This document shows, piece by piece, positions 1 to 8,039 of a stretch of 46,606 nucleotides of DNA. Source of the stretch: an uncultured Eubacterium sp. (GTDB lineage Bacteria > Bacillota > Clostridia > Lachnospirales > Lachnospiraceae). The stretch is from the NCBI GenBank assembly GCA_945939115.1, contig CAMEVC010000019.1:1-46606 (forward strand). The letters run 5' to 3'. The translations under genes were made by a program, and so were the position numbers. Below the pieces are notes generated by a model, which had not been told where the DNA came from, did no database searches, and worked only from the letters and a program-made list of their open reading frames with translations. The stretch's first letter is position 1; each line of letters starts with the position of its first letter.

Positions 1-75
1 GGCTATGAAATTAAAAGGTCGAAGCACATTGCAATCAGGGGAGAAGAACAAAAAGGATTCATTCGTATTGATTGA
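1..75 (+). CDS. 3' tail of a probable relaxase/mobilization protein (partial)
   Basis: An open frame enters from the left edge and ends at TGA 73-75 after 24 codons. The residues (GYEIKR.KHIA.R..EQKGFIR) resemble the linker just after the relaxase domain of MobA/VirD2-type mobilization proteins of Firmicutes integrative elements, where a 'GYE.KRGK.ISFRAPGQ.RF.R' stretch is typical. Such proteins normally continue well beyond this point, so the early stop suggests a truncated or decayed copy. Only 24 residues are visible, so the assignment is tentative. It hints that a mobile element borders the window on the left. Confidence 0.4.
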   Translation, partial: GYEIKRSKHIAIRGEEQKGFIRID

Positions 76-100
76 CAGTTATGCAATAGAAAGCTATTAT
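72..100 (+). promoter_or_regulatory. sigma-A-type promoter for the receptor gene
   Basis: TTGACA at 72-77 (perfect -35) and TATTAT at 95-100 (5 of 6) are separated by exactly 17 nt. Transcription would start near 107, leaving a leader of about 58 nt before the ATG at 165. The -35 overlaps the stop codon of the upstream relaxase-like tail. Confidence 0.7.
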
Positions 101-164
101 GTGTATATCTATGTGTTGACATAATATGAGGTATGGACAGAGGAAAATACAGGAGAAAGTACGT

Positions 165-3100
165 ATGAAAAAAAATATATATTGGATCATTTTTTATACC
201 ATGTTGGCTTTGGCAATCGACCTAGCAGGCAGAGTGTTCGCAACACATTTCACACTTCCGATTTGGTGTGATTCCATCGGTACATTTCTGATTGCGTATA
301 TCGCGGGACCGGTGTGTGGCGGTATTGTGGGATTCACAAACAATATCATCTATGGAATTTTTGTGGAACAGCAATCGGTTTACTGTATGGTCGGAGCATT
401 GATTGGTGTTCTCGCCGGATATTTTGCAAAAAAGAAGGTGTTTGAGACACAGTTTGCAACGATGACATTTGGTATGTGTCTAGCTTTGGTTTCAACGGCG
501 ATTGCAGTTGCGATTAATATGCTGCTTTATGACGGCCAGTGTGGCAATGTCTGGGGCAATCAGGTCATGCTGATGTGCATGGGCAGTGGATTGCCACGTT
601 ATCTTTCCTATGTGATTGGTCAATTTTGTCTGGAATTTTTGGACAAGCTGTTGTGTGTAGAGATAGTCTATCTGCTGCTCCGTTGGAATCGTCGTCGAAA
701 GCACAAAACAGCAAAGAAATCAAAGGCCATCGGTGTATGGTTGGTGTGCGCGGTGCTTGCGGGTATTGCAGCACAGCCGCAAACGGCAGCGGCAAAGGAT
801 GATTCATCGACGGACTATGATGCGTATATCCAGAAGGTTTATTCCAATGAGGAAGGCCTTTTGTCCGGTGAGGCCAACGACATTGCCCAGACAAAGGATG
901 GAAAGCTTTGGATTGGTACTTATGCCGGATTGTACAAATACGATGGAAGAAGATTCAGGCTCTTTCAGGATATCAATTCCGTAAAAAACGTGAATTGCCT
1001 GTATGTGGACGAGGAAGGAAGGTTATGGGTCGGTACCAACGATGACGGTGTCACGATTCTGATAAATGAGAAAGTGATGAATGTCATTGATGAGACGAGC
1101 GGATTAACATCAAATTCTGTAAAAAGCATCGTCTGCGATACAGATGGAAACTACTATATCGGTACAACCGAGGGCTTGTCGATTGTATCCCTTAGTGGTG
1201 GTGTCAGGGTGACGAAGTCTCTGGAGCAGATTAAAAATGTGATTTATATGGCTGCGGATGAAGATGGAAATGTGGTGGTCAATACCGATAGGGAGCAGAT
1301 GTATTGGCTGAACAACGGGGAGATTGTGGATGCTCCGATTTCGGTCAAGCAGGAACAGCAGTTTAATACGGTATTCTTTTCCAGTGATAAGCGCATGTTC
1401 CTTGGGACAAGCGACAATGACGTGCTGGTATATGACATGAGTGGAAATCGTCCAAAGCATGAGAAAACGATACACCTAAACGGAATCGAGCATATCAATT
1501 CCTTCTATGAAACAGAAACTCATGAGATTTTTGTCTGCTCTGATACCGGAATAGCAGTTTTGCGGGAGGACCTTTCCTATAAGAAACTCAATACCAATAA
1601 CTTTACAAGTTCCATTGATAATATGTTGGTTGATTATCAGGGGAATCTTTGGTTTAGTTCCTCGAGATTGGGCTTGCTGGAAATGTGCAAATCACCATTT
1701 CAGGAGCTTTTTTCGGAAATCGGAGAAAACGAGGTTGTCAATACAACACAAAAGTGGAACGATTTGCTGCTTTGTGGAACAGATGACGGCATGGTCATCG
1801 TCGATGAGAAGAATACCCGTAAAGTGGAAAATGATATCACGAAGCAGTTGCAAGGTGTACGTGTCCGATGTCTGAAAACAGACCGGGAGAATGCGCTTTG
1901 GATTGCAACCTCAGGAATGGGCATTTACAAAATATACGAAAAGCAAGATAACACCTTCGAAATAGAACAATTTACGGAGAATGATGGTCTGCCGGGAATG
2001 CGTTTTCGCAACATTCTCGAAGCGGAGGATGGAAGTATTTTGGTTGCGGGCGATTACGGTGTTGCTGTGATGAAGGACGGCAAGGTGAAGGATGTGTATA
2101 ACGCAGAAAATGGATTGCTCAATGAAAAATCACTCTGTCTTCTGGAATACAAAGGAATGTACTATATCGGTTCCGATGGCGGTGGCATCAGTCAGATCAA
2201 GAAGGATGGAAGCGTAAAAAATATCACCAGAAAGGACGGATTGTCATCCGATGTGATTCTCCGTATGGTATATGATCCGGCTTCGGATGGTGTATTCATT
2301 GTAACCAGTAATGGCCTGTGTTATATGCAGGCGGATGGAACGATTCAGTGTCTTGAGAATTTTCCGTACAGCAACAATTTTGATATGGTGTGTAGCGATG
2401 ACGGAACCTGTTGGATTTTGAGCAGTGCCGGAATTTATATCGCAGACTCGGAAAATCTGATTGCAAATCAGGAACGCGAGTATCCGTTGATTAATTCCAA
2501 ACGCGGATTCCGTGCCTCTCTGGTTGCGAATTCCTGGATGTGTGAAGAAGACAATTATCTGTATCTTTGCTGTGACAGTGGTGTTGTAAAAGTGAATATG
2601 AAGCAGTATGACATGTCATCAAAGTCTTATCGTATGGTACTCGATTATGCCATTGTGGATGGTGTAAAATGTGCCATTAACCGTGTAGATACATTGACGC
2701 TTTCCGCAGAAAATGAGCAGCTTGTATTTGAACCGGAAGTGTTGAATTATTCGATGAATGACCCATATATCAGTGTATATATGATTGGATATGATAAGAA
2801 GGAAAAGGTATGTCTTTTAAGTGAACTGGACAGTGTATCCTATGCCAAGCTCAAGCCGGGTAAATACACCTTCCGAATTTCCGTGCTCGATGGGAAGGAT
2901 GGAAATGTAGTGGAGTCAGCAAGCTACAGTATCAAAAAGGAAAATGAGATGTATCAAAACTGGTGGTTCAAGCTCTATGTTGGAATGATTGCAGCTTTAG
3001 TTTTGGTATGGATTACATGGTTTATCACACGTACACAGACACAGAAGACATTGATTAAGCAGAAGCTGGAGCTTGAATATGCAAAGAAGCAGATTAAGAT

Positions 3101-3698
3101 GGGTAATGAAACGATCCTTTCCATTGCCCGGACGGTAGATGCGAAGGATTCGAATACCAGTGAACATTCCTTCCGTGTATCGCAATATTCTCTTGCAATT
3201 GCAAAACGGCTGGGTTATTCGGAAGAAAAATGTGAGAACCTCCGGCAGATGGCACTTTTGCACGACATTGGTAAAATCGGCATCCCGGATGCCATTTTGA
3301 ACAAGCCGGGAAAGCTTACGGATGAAGAATATGAAATCATGAAAACGCATGTAATCAGGGGAGGCGAGATTCTCAAAGACTTCACCATGATTGACAATGT
3401 GAGTGTCGGAGCTTTGTATCATCATGAGAAATATGACGGAAGTGGATATTGTCATGGTTTAAAAGGTGAACAGATTCCTCTGGCTGCAAGAATCATCGGA
3501 ATTGCGGATGCGTTTGATGCCATGACGGCAAACAGAGTCTATCGAAAACAACTGGATCTGGATTTTGTCATCGCAGAACTCAAGCGCTGCAGTGGAACAC
3601 AGTTTGATCCAAAGCTGGTGGATATCCTGCTTGCCTTGATCGACGAGGGTGAAATCGACGTAAAGCGTATGTATGCAGAGTCAAAGGAGGACAGATAG
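165..3698 (+). CDS. Membrane receptor: ECF-like domain, beta-propeller, Y_Y_Y, HD-GYP-type phosphodiesterase
   Basis: A 1177-residue sensor. The ATG at 165 is preferred over one at 126 because AGGAG lies at 151-155. Residues 1 to about 185 form a polytopic membrane domain resembling ECF-transporter S components. A basic stretch (RWNRRRKHK) and another hydrophobic segment follow. Residues about 220-810 hold two-component-regulator-type propeller repeats (for example LWIGTYAGLYKYDG, LWVGTNDDGV), then a Y_Y_Y-like domain (about 825-925), a membrane helix (about 932-955) and an HD-GYP domain with LLHDIGKIGIPDAIL near residue 1032. HD-GYP proteins hydrolyse cyclic dinucleotides, classically c-di-GMP. 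The usual GYP signature reads GYC here (DGSGYCHGL, near residue 1092), so activity is uncertain. The propeller is predicted outside, the HD-GYP inside. The next gene starts 1 nt after this stop, so the two are probably cotranscribed. Confidence 0.85.
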   Translation: MKKNIYWIIFYTMLALAIDLAGRVFATHFTLPIWCDSIGTFLIAYIAGPVCGGIVGFTNNIIYGIFVEQQSVYCMVGALIGVLAGYFAKKKVFETQFATMTFGMCLALVSTAIAVAINMLLYDGQCGNVWGNQVMLMCMGSGLPRYLSYVIGQFCLEFLDKLLCVEIVYLLLRWNRRRKHKTAKKSKAIGVWLVCAVLAGIAAQPQTAAAKDDSSTDYDAYIQKVYSNEEGLLSGEANDIAQTKDGKLWIGTYAGLYKYDGRRFRLFQDINSVKNVNCLYVDEEGRLWVGTNDDGVTILINEKVMNVIDETSGLTSNSVKSIVCDTDGNYYIGTTEGLSIVSLSGGVRVTKSLEQIKNVIYMAADEDGNVVVNTDREQMYWLNNGEIVDAPISVKQEQQFNTVFFSSDKRMFLGTSDNDVLVYDMSGNRPKHEKTIHLNGIEHINSFYETETHEIFVCSDTGIAVLREDLSYKKLNTNNFTSSIDNMLVDYQGNLWFSSSRLGLLEMCKSPFQELFSEIGENEVVNTTQKWNDLLLCGTDDGMVIVDEKNTRKVENDITKQLQGVRVRCLKTDRENALWIATSGMGIYKIYEKQDNTFEIEQFTENDGLPGMRFRNILEAEDGSILVAGDYGVAVMKDGKVKDVYNAENGLLNEKSLCLLEYKGMYYIGSDGGGISQIKKDGSVKNITRKDGLSSDVILRMVYDPASDGVFIVTSNGLCYMQADGTIQCLENFPYSNNFDMVCSDDGTCWILSSAGIYIADSENLIANQEREYPLINSKRGFRASLVANSWMCEEDNYLYLCCDSGVVKVNMKQYDMSSKSYRMVLDYAIVDGVKCAINRVDTLTLSAENEQLVFEPEVLNYSMNDPYISVYMIGYDKKEKVCLLSELDSVSYAKLKPGKYTFRISVLDGKDGNVVESASYSIKKENEMYQNWWFKLYVGMIAALVLVWITWFITRTQTQKTLIKQKLELEYAKKQIKMGNETILSIARTVDAKDSNTSEHSFRVSQYSLAIAKRLGYSEEKCENLRQMALLHDIGKIGIPDAILNKPGKLTDEEYEIMKTHVIRGGEILKDFTMIDNVSVGALYHHEKYDGSGYCHGLKGEQIPLAARIIGIADAFDAMTANRVYRKQLDLDFVIAELKRCSGTQFDPKLVDILLALIDEGEIDVKRMYAESKEDR

Positions 3699-3699
3699 T

Positions 3700-4893
3700 A
3701 TGAAAAGAGTTTATGCGTTATGTATGGCAACATCGCTTATTTTGATTCTGTTGTCTTTTGGGTTTCATGAAATGACAAAAAAACCGGAAAAGCATCTGAA
3801 GGTAGGATTCATCCTGGTAGGAGATGAGATGACTCCTTATACTGATAACTTTATTCAAGCCAGAGACCATGTGATGGAGGTTTATGGAGACCAGATTGAG
3901 TGTGTGACCATGTACAATGTCACGGAGGATCAGGTAGAAGGACCGCTTCAGCAGCTGGTGGATGAAAAATGTGATTATATCATTGCACCAAGCTATGGAT
4001 ATGGGCCAGCTGTGAAAGAGATGGCAAAGCTGCATCCGGAGATTCAGTTTTGCGTGCCGACCGGAGACAATGCGAATCAGGAGCCGGTACTATCCAATTA
4101 CCATAATTGTATGGGAACCATCTATGAGGGTCGCTATGTCTGTGGTGTGATTGCCGGTTTGAAGCTCAAAGAGATGATTGATGAGGGGATTATGAGTGCC
4201 GAGCAGGCCAAGATTGGTTATGTGGCAGCCTTTCCTTATGCGGAGGTAATCTCCGGCTATACATCCTTTTATCTCGGTGTACAGTCTGTCGTTGCGGAGG
4301 CAACCATGCTGGTGAAATATACGAATACCTGGTCCAGTTATTTTCTCGAAAAGCAGGTGGCACAGGAGTTGATAGATGAGGGGTGTGTCATCATCTCGCA
4401 GCACTCGGATACCATCGGCCCGGCAACGGTCTGTGAGAGTGCCGATCAAAATCTTCCGGTTTATCATGTCGGATACAATCAAAGTATGACAGATGTCGCA
4501 CCGACCCGTTCCCTTGTGAGCTGTTCGGTAGATTATTCCTATTATTTTGAACAGTCCATAGGAGCATTGTTGCGTGATAAAAAGATTGAAGACTGCATTG
4601 ATGGCAAGGTATATGGGCAGGATGCTATGGCAGGTCTTGAAGAGGGCTGGGTGCGGATTCTGGATATCAACCAGGCGATTGTGCCTGCGGATACAGAGGA
4701 AGCTGTAGAGAAGACGATACATAGACTTGTGACAGGAAAGAAAAAGGTTTTTGCCGGTCCGTTTACCGGTGTGAATCCATATGATGAAAATGACCGGATT
4801 GATTTAAAAACGACTGTGTTTGAAGAAAATAAGACATCGTCTTCACCGACATTTTGTTATGTATTGGACGATGTCATAACCGTGATAGAGTAA
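3700..4893 (+). CDS. BMP/PnrA-family substrate-binding protein, membrane-anchored
   Basis: A 397-residue protein of the basic-membrane-protein (BMP) periplasmic-binding family, whose members bind nucleosides or related ligands. The ATG at 3700 follows AGGAGG at 3686-3691, inside the end of the receptor gene. An N-terminal hydrophobic stretch (residues 4-20) lacks a lipobox cysteine, so it is probably an uncleaved anchor or signal. Family features are LKVGFILVGDEMTPYTDN at the start of the fold, EGRYVCGVIAGL, and the segment around VISGYTSFYLGVQSV and ELIDEGCVIISQHSD. No ABC permease or ATPase genes accompany it. Together with translational coupling to the receptor, this suggests it presents a ligand to the sensor rather than serving import. 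Ligand unknown. Confidence 0.75.
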   Translation: MKRVYALCMATSLILILLSFGFHEMTKKPEKHLKVGFILVGDEMTPYTDNFIQARDHVMEVYGDQIECVTMYNVTEDQVEGPLQQLVDEKCDYIIAPSYGYGPAVKEMAKLHPEIQFCVPTGDNANQEPVLSNYHNCMGTIYEGRYVCGVIAGLKLKEMIDEGIMSAEQAKIGYVAAFPYAEVISGYTSFYLGVQSVVAEATMLVKYTNTWSSYFLEKQVAQELIDEGCVIISQHSDTIGPATVCESADQNLPVYHVGYNQSMTDVAPTRSLVSCSVDYSYYFEQSIGALLRDKKIEDCIDGKVYGQDAMAGLEEGWVRILDINQAIVPADTEEAVEKTIHRLVTGKKKVFAGPFTGVNPYDENDRIDLKTTVFEENKTSSSPTFCYVLDDVITVIE

Positions 4894-4910
4894 GTCATCG
4901 TAGAAGGAAT

Positions 4911-4937
4911 ACCTTGTCAGGGCAAGGTTCTGATTTT
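4911..4937 (+). terminator. Weak intrinsic terminator after the receptor/BMP pair
   Basis: ACCTTG (4911-4916) and CAAGGT (4923-4928) form a short hairpin followed by TCTGATTTT. The stem is only 6 bp and the T-run is interrupted, so termination may be partial. Confidence 0.4.
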
Positions 4938-4977
4938 AAATATGTATTTGATAATAGAAGATAACCGCAAATGTAAA

Positions 4978-5007
4978 TTGAGTATTTTTGATGCCGTATG
5001 ATATAAT
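4978..5007 (+). promoter_or_regulatory. Promoter upstream of the first macrodomain gene
   Basis: TTGAGT at 4978-4983 and a perfect TATAAT at 5002-5007 are separated by 18 nt. The start codon lies 43 nt beyond the -10 box. Confidence 0.55.
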
Positions 5008-5050
5008 TGTGTCAGTTTAAAACATATGGAAGATTCAAGCAGGTGGTAAT

Positions 5051-5572
5051 ATGTATTTAATCAAAACATTAAAAGGTGATATTACGAAAATTACAGATGT
5101 TCAGGCAATTGTAAATGCTGCAAACAACTCTCTTTTAGGAGGTGGTGGAGTTGATGGTGCCATTCACAGGGCAGCAGGACCGGAACTTCTGGCAGAGTGT
5201 AGGACTCTTCATGGTTGCGAGACAGGTCAGGCTAAGATTACAAAGGCTTATAATCTGCCATGTGATTATGTGATACATACGGTGGGTCCGATTTGGAATG
5301 GTGGCAGAAGTAAGGAAGAGGAACTTTTGGCAAGCTGTTATTTTCATTCTATGCAGGTGGCACTTGAGCATGAGATAAGAAGTATCGCATTTCCTTCTAT
5401 TTCAACCGGAGTATATAGTTTTCCGGTAGAACTTGCAGCAAAGATTGCGGTTAAGACGGTCAGCCGATTTTTGGAGGATAACAAGAATAGCTTTGACCTT
5501 GTAGAATGGGTTTTGTTTGATTCTGTGACAGAATCAGTGTATGAAAAAGAAGTGGATAAGTTGTATTCATAA
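5051..5572 (+). CDS. Macrodomain protein, O-acetyl-ADP-ribose deacetylase-like
   Basis: A 173-residue single-domain macrodomain protein of the YmdB/MacroD type. These bind ADP-ribose and remove acetyl or ADP-ribosyl esters. The first ligand loop is canonical: [19 protein letters not shown] with IHRAAG next. The second loop is [10 protein letters not shown]. Length matches stand-alone members (about 170-180). AGGTGG lies at 5041-5046, four bases before the ATG. The next macrodomain gene starts 30 nt downstream, so the two were probably one transcript. It lacks the C-terminal helical domain found in its two neighbours at 5603 and 8553. Confidence 0.9.
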   Translation: MYLIKTLKGDITKITDVQAIVNAANNSLLGGGGVDGAIHRAAGPELLAECRTLHGCETGQAKITKAYNLPCDYVIHTVGPIWNGGRSKEEELLASCYFHSMQVALEHEIRSIAFPSISTGVYSFPVELAAKIAVKTVSRFLEDNKNSFDLVEWVLFDSVTESVYEKEVDKLYS

Positions 5573-5602
5573 AAATATCTTGAGCAATAAGGAGGTGCCA
5601 CG

Positions 5603-6663
5603 ATGCCATTTAAGATAGTACGCAATGACATAACTCATGTCAAATCAGATGTGATTGTAAATACTGCAAATCCAAAACCAATATACGCAAGTGGCACAGA
5701 TCTGGCAATTTATCAGGCGGCTGGAGCTGATGAGCTTTTGGAAGAACGAAAAAGGTAGGATGTATTGAACGAGGTGATATTGCAGTAACAGGTGCATATG
5801 CTCTGAATGCAAAATACATTATTCATACAGTCGGACCGGTATGGGTTGACGGAATGCATAAAGAATTTGAAACACTTGAGAGCTGCTATGCAAAATCTTT
5901 ACAGAAAGCATTGGAACTTGGATGTGATAGTATCGCCTTTCCGCTTATTTCAACCGGTGTTTATGGGTTCCCGAAAGACAAGGCATTGCAAATAGCTGTA
6001 TCTGTTTTCAGCGAGTTTCTTTTGGAAAATGAAATGCAGATTATTCTGGTAGTCTTTGACAAGAAATCATTTCAACTTTCCGGGCAGTTGGTTGGAGAAA
6101 TCGATTCATTTATTGATGCAAATTATATCAGACAAAAGCGTAGAACCGAATATTCGAGGCGACTATTCAGTAGCAGTAGAATAGAATCTGATATAACATA
6201 TGATTCGGAAGTCTATGAAGAATGTAGCCGCTATACGGAGGCAGAAGAGAGTGAGCCGGAACTGCTTATGTCTGTTCCAATGCCGGAAAAGGCTATGTCT
6301 CTGGAAGAGGAGCTGGAAAATGTAGGAATGTCTTTTCATGATAAGCTGTTTGAACTGATAGGTGAGTCAGGGATGGACAATAAGGATGTCTGGAAACGGG
6401 CGAATCTGGATAGAAAGCATTTTTCAAAGATACAGTGTGATGAAAAGTATCATCCAAAGAAAAAAAAAGTGATGGCTCTTTGCATTGCTCTGGAATTAGA
6501 TTTGGAACAGGCAAAGGATTTGTTGGCGAGGGCGGATTGGGCATTTAGTCCAAGCAGTAAGGTTGATTTGATTGTACAGAAGGCAATCATTGATAAGCAG
6601 TATGATATTTATCAGCTTAATTTGGTGCTGTTTCAATACACCAATGAGATACTTGGAGTGTAA
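5603..6663 (+). pseudogene. Variant macrodomain + C-terminal HTH-like domain, frameshifted at an A5 run
   Basis: Translation starts at ATG 5603 (AAGGAGG near 5589-5595) and meets TAG at 5756-5758 after 51 codons. Moving back one base at the five A's (5749-5753) restores a frame that runs to TAA at 6661-6663, giving about 353 residues homologous along their length to the intact gene at 8553. The first ligand loop is degenerate (NTANPKPIYASGTDLAIY in place of [14 protein letters not shown]), while the second loop (ISTGVYGFP) is intact, so this is a divergent macrodomain subtype. The C-terminal 110 residues (KRANLDRKHFSKI, MALCIALELDLEQAKDLL) match the C-terminus of the paralogue. The break could be a real pseudogene, a homopolymer sequencing error, or recoding. 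The rest of the frame is free of stops, which argues for a recent or artefactual shift. Confidence 0.75.
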
Positions 6664-6719
6664 TTCTATGCTGACAGAAAGGAGTGCCGGGATTGGTAGT
6701 TCACCGTAATAATGAGTAG

Positions 6720-6818
6720 GTGTTTCTCACAGATAATGTATCTGAACAGATATATAGTTTCATTGAGTATGCACTTTTGAGGGAAGAAGCTCGGAGACGG
6801 AAGAAAAAAGAGAGATAG
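6720..6818 (+). other. Short coding remnant, unrecognised
   Basis: An open frame of 32 codons follows immediately after an in-frame stop, beginning GTG (VFLTDNVSEQIYSFIEYALL) and ending in a basic tail EEARRRKKKER before TAG at 6816-6818. There is no convincing ribosome binding site. The amphipathic composition looks like the C-terminal end of a real small protein rather than random sequence, but the family is not recognised. A rho-independent terminator follows 18 bases later, which would suit the end of a former gene. Confidence 0.25.
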
Positions 6819-6836
6819 ATTGTAGGAAGAATGAAT

Positions 6837-6870
6837 GCGTCAGTATCCTATATACTGGCGTTTTTCTTTT
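6837..6870 (+). terminator. Intrinsic terminator
   Basis: GCGTCAGTAT (6837-6846) pairs with ATACTGGCG (6852-6860) through one G-T pair over a 5-nt loop and is followed by TTTTTCTTTT. It ends the macrodomain/remnant transcript. Confidence 0.7.
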
Positions 6871-6997
6871 GCATGAAAGTGTCGCCCGTTCAGCGACCAA
6901 ATAAATAAGGTACAAATATATAATGTAATAGTAATATAGAAAAAGATGCAATGAGCGGGTCAATTCCTTTATATACATGATGGAGATTGCGTACTAA

Positions 6998-7111
6998 AGT
7001 GAAAAGGTACAGGGATTGGTTATTAATCCATTTGGAAAATATGTGCGATTAACGAAGGAGCTTTTAGGTTTTATATTAAAGGAATTTACAGAAAATTGGC
7101 AAGAAGATTAG
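6998..7111 (+). pseudogene. SseB-like protein, C-terminal fragment
   Basis: An open frame after TAA 6995-6997 reads QGLVINPFGKYVRLTKELL and ends at TAG 7109-7111. The 'GIVINPFG...LTKELLE' pattern is characteristic of a conserved block in SseB (enhanced serine sensitivity) family proteins. Only about 35 codons remain and there is no start or ribosome binding site, so it is a decayed gene end. Its stop overlaps the Shine-Dalgarno of the SIMPL gene, so the parent gene may once have been cotranscribed with it. Confidence 0.5.
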
Positions 7112-7122
7112 GAGGAATTGCT

Positions 7123-7791
7123 ATGGAACGAACAATCAGAGTAACAGGTAAAGGAAATTTGTCAGTGAAACCGGATACGGTCAGACTGGTTATGACGATG
7201 GAAGGTATGAAGGAAGAGTATGATGCGGCATTGGAAGAATCCACTCATATGACGGAATATCTGAAGCAAATGTTTTCAGACTTAGGATTTGAACGGGAAG
7301 ATATTAAGACCTTGAACTTTAATGTAAGTGCTGAGTATGAGAGTTATCAGGCAAAGGACAAAAGCTGGAAAAGAAGATTTGAAGGATATAAATATGTGCA
7401 TCGAATGAAGATTGAATTTCCTGCTGATAATAAGAGGTTGGGTAAGGTACTATATAAACTTGGACATTCTCCGGTCAGACCGGAGTTTCGTATAGAATAT
7501 ACAGTAGCGGAGCCGGAGAAATGCAAAAACGAGCTGCTTAAAAATGCGGTAACAGACGCAAAAGCAAAGGCAGATGTACTTTCCAAAGCATCAGGAGTAA
7601 GTCTGGGAGAGATTATTACAATAGATTATTCCTGGGCGGAAATAGACTTTGTATCAAGACCAATGGACAAACTGATGCTGGAGGAATGTTGCGTCAAGAG
7701 CTGTGAGCCGGATGAAGCTTATGATATTGACATTAACCCGGATGATATAGATGTGACAGACAATGTTACGGTTGTGTGGGGAATACATTAA
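7123..7791 (+). CDS. SIMPL (DUF541) domain protein
   Basis: A 222-residue SIMPL/DUF541 protein. It opens with RTIRVTGKGNLSVKPDTVRL, the typical first strand of the family ('V.G.G.....PD...'). It continues with a coiled helix (EEYDAALEESTHMTEYLKQMF), FEREDIKTLNFNV, and the second-half helix ELLKNAVTDAKAKADVLSKASGVSLGEI. The ATG at 7123 is chosen because GGAGG lies at 7111-7115. There is no signal peptide, so it is predicted cytoplasmic, unlike the periplasmic Gram-negative members such as YggE. Function of the family is poorly defined; links to oxidative stress and membrane homeostasis come from distant homologues. It appears to be a single-gene transcript, with a terminator directly after it. 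Confidence 0.8.
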   Translation: MERTIRVTGKGNLSVKPDTVRLVMTMEGMKEEYDAALEESTHMTEYLKQMFSDLGFEREDIKTLNFNVSAEYESYQAKDKSWKRRFEGYKYVHRMKIEFPADNKRLGKVLYKLGHSPVRPEFRIEYTVAEPEKCKNELLKNAVTDAKAKADVLSKASGVSLGEIITIDYSWAEIDFVSRPMDKLMLEECCVKSCEPDEAYDIDINPDDIDVTDNVTVVWGIH

Positions 7792-7801
7792 TGATAGATA
7801 T

Positions 7802-7833
7802 AAAACTGCTGGCATATTGTCTGCAGTTTTATT
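7802..7833 (+). terminator. Intrinsic terminator after the SIMPL gene
   Basis: AAAACTGC (7802-7809) pairs with GCAGTTTT (7823-7830); the right arm runs into TTTTATTATT. Loop of 13 nt. Confidence 0.6.
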
Positions 7834-7863
7834 ATTATTCACTTGAATACATTGTTCGTTCAT

Positions 7864-7900
7864 AAAAAAATCCTCCTTGTTATCTTTACAAGAAGGATTC
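7864..7900 (-). terminator. Minus-strand intrinsic terminator
   Basis: Read on the minus strand, AATCCTTCTTGT pairs with ACAAGGAGGATT (7888-7899 with 7869-7880, one mismatched or wobble pair) and is followed by seven T's (complement of 7862-7869). It sits 25 bases past the stop of the 32-codon minus-strand frame. Confidence 0.65.
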
Positions 7901-7924
7901 TATCATCTACCCTAAAGGGGAGAG

Positions 7925-8023
7925 TCAATAGTATCTTTGAATATATTGCTGTATTTCGTAATCTTTTGGCTCTGCACCAAAAGTCACCTTTGCTACTGCC
8001 AGCTTTTCATTTACTTTGTCCAT
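7925..8023 (-). CDS. Possible 32-residue minus-strand gene
   Basis: On the minus strand AGGAGGG (complement of 8030-8036) precedes ATG (complement of 8021-8023) by 6 nt. The frame runs 32 codons (starts MDKVNEKLAVAKVTFGAEP, ends YIQRYY) to TGA at 7925-7927. A good intrinsic terminator follows. Start signal, frame and terminator on one strand make this a plausible stand-alone small gene. Alternatively it is a leftover end of a mobile-element gene, as the surroundings are full of remnants. The product is a charged, soluble, probably helical peptide with no membrane segment. Family not recognised. Confidence 0.4.
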   Translation of the reverse strand: MDKVNEKLAVAKVTFGAEPKDYEIQQYIQRYY

Positions 8024-8039
8024 AAGAATCCCTCCTAAA

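Noticed and set aside
4090..4722. A 210-codon minus-strand frame opposite the BMP gene
   Set aside because: Shadow of the plus-strand gene: no start signal, and the plus-strand product has clear family motifs.
5745..5760. Programmed -1 frameshifting in the macrodomain gene as the preferred explanation
   Set aside because: The site lacks a full slippery heptamer and no clear stimulatory stem was seen just after it; error or mutation is simpler.
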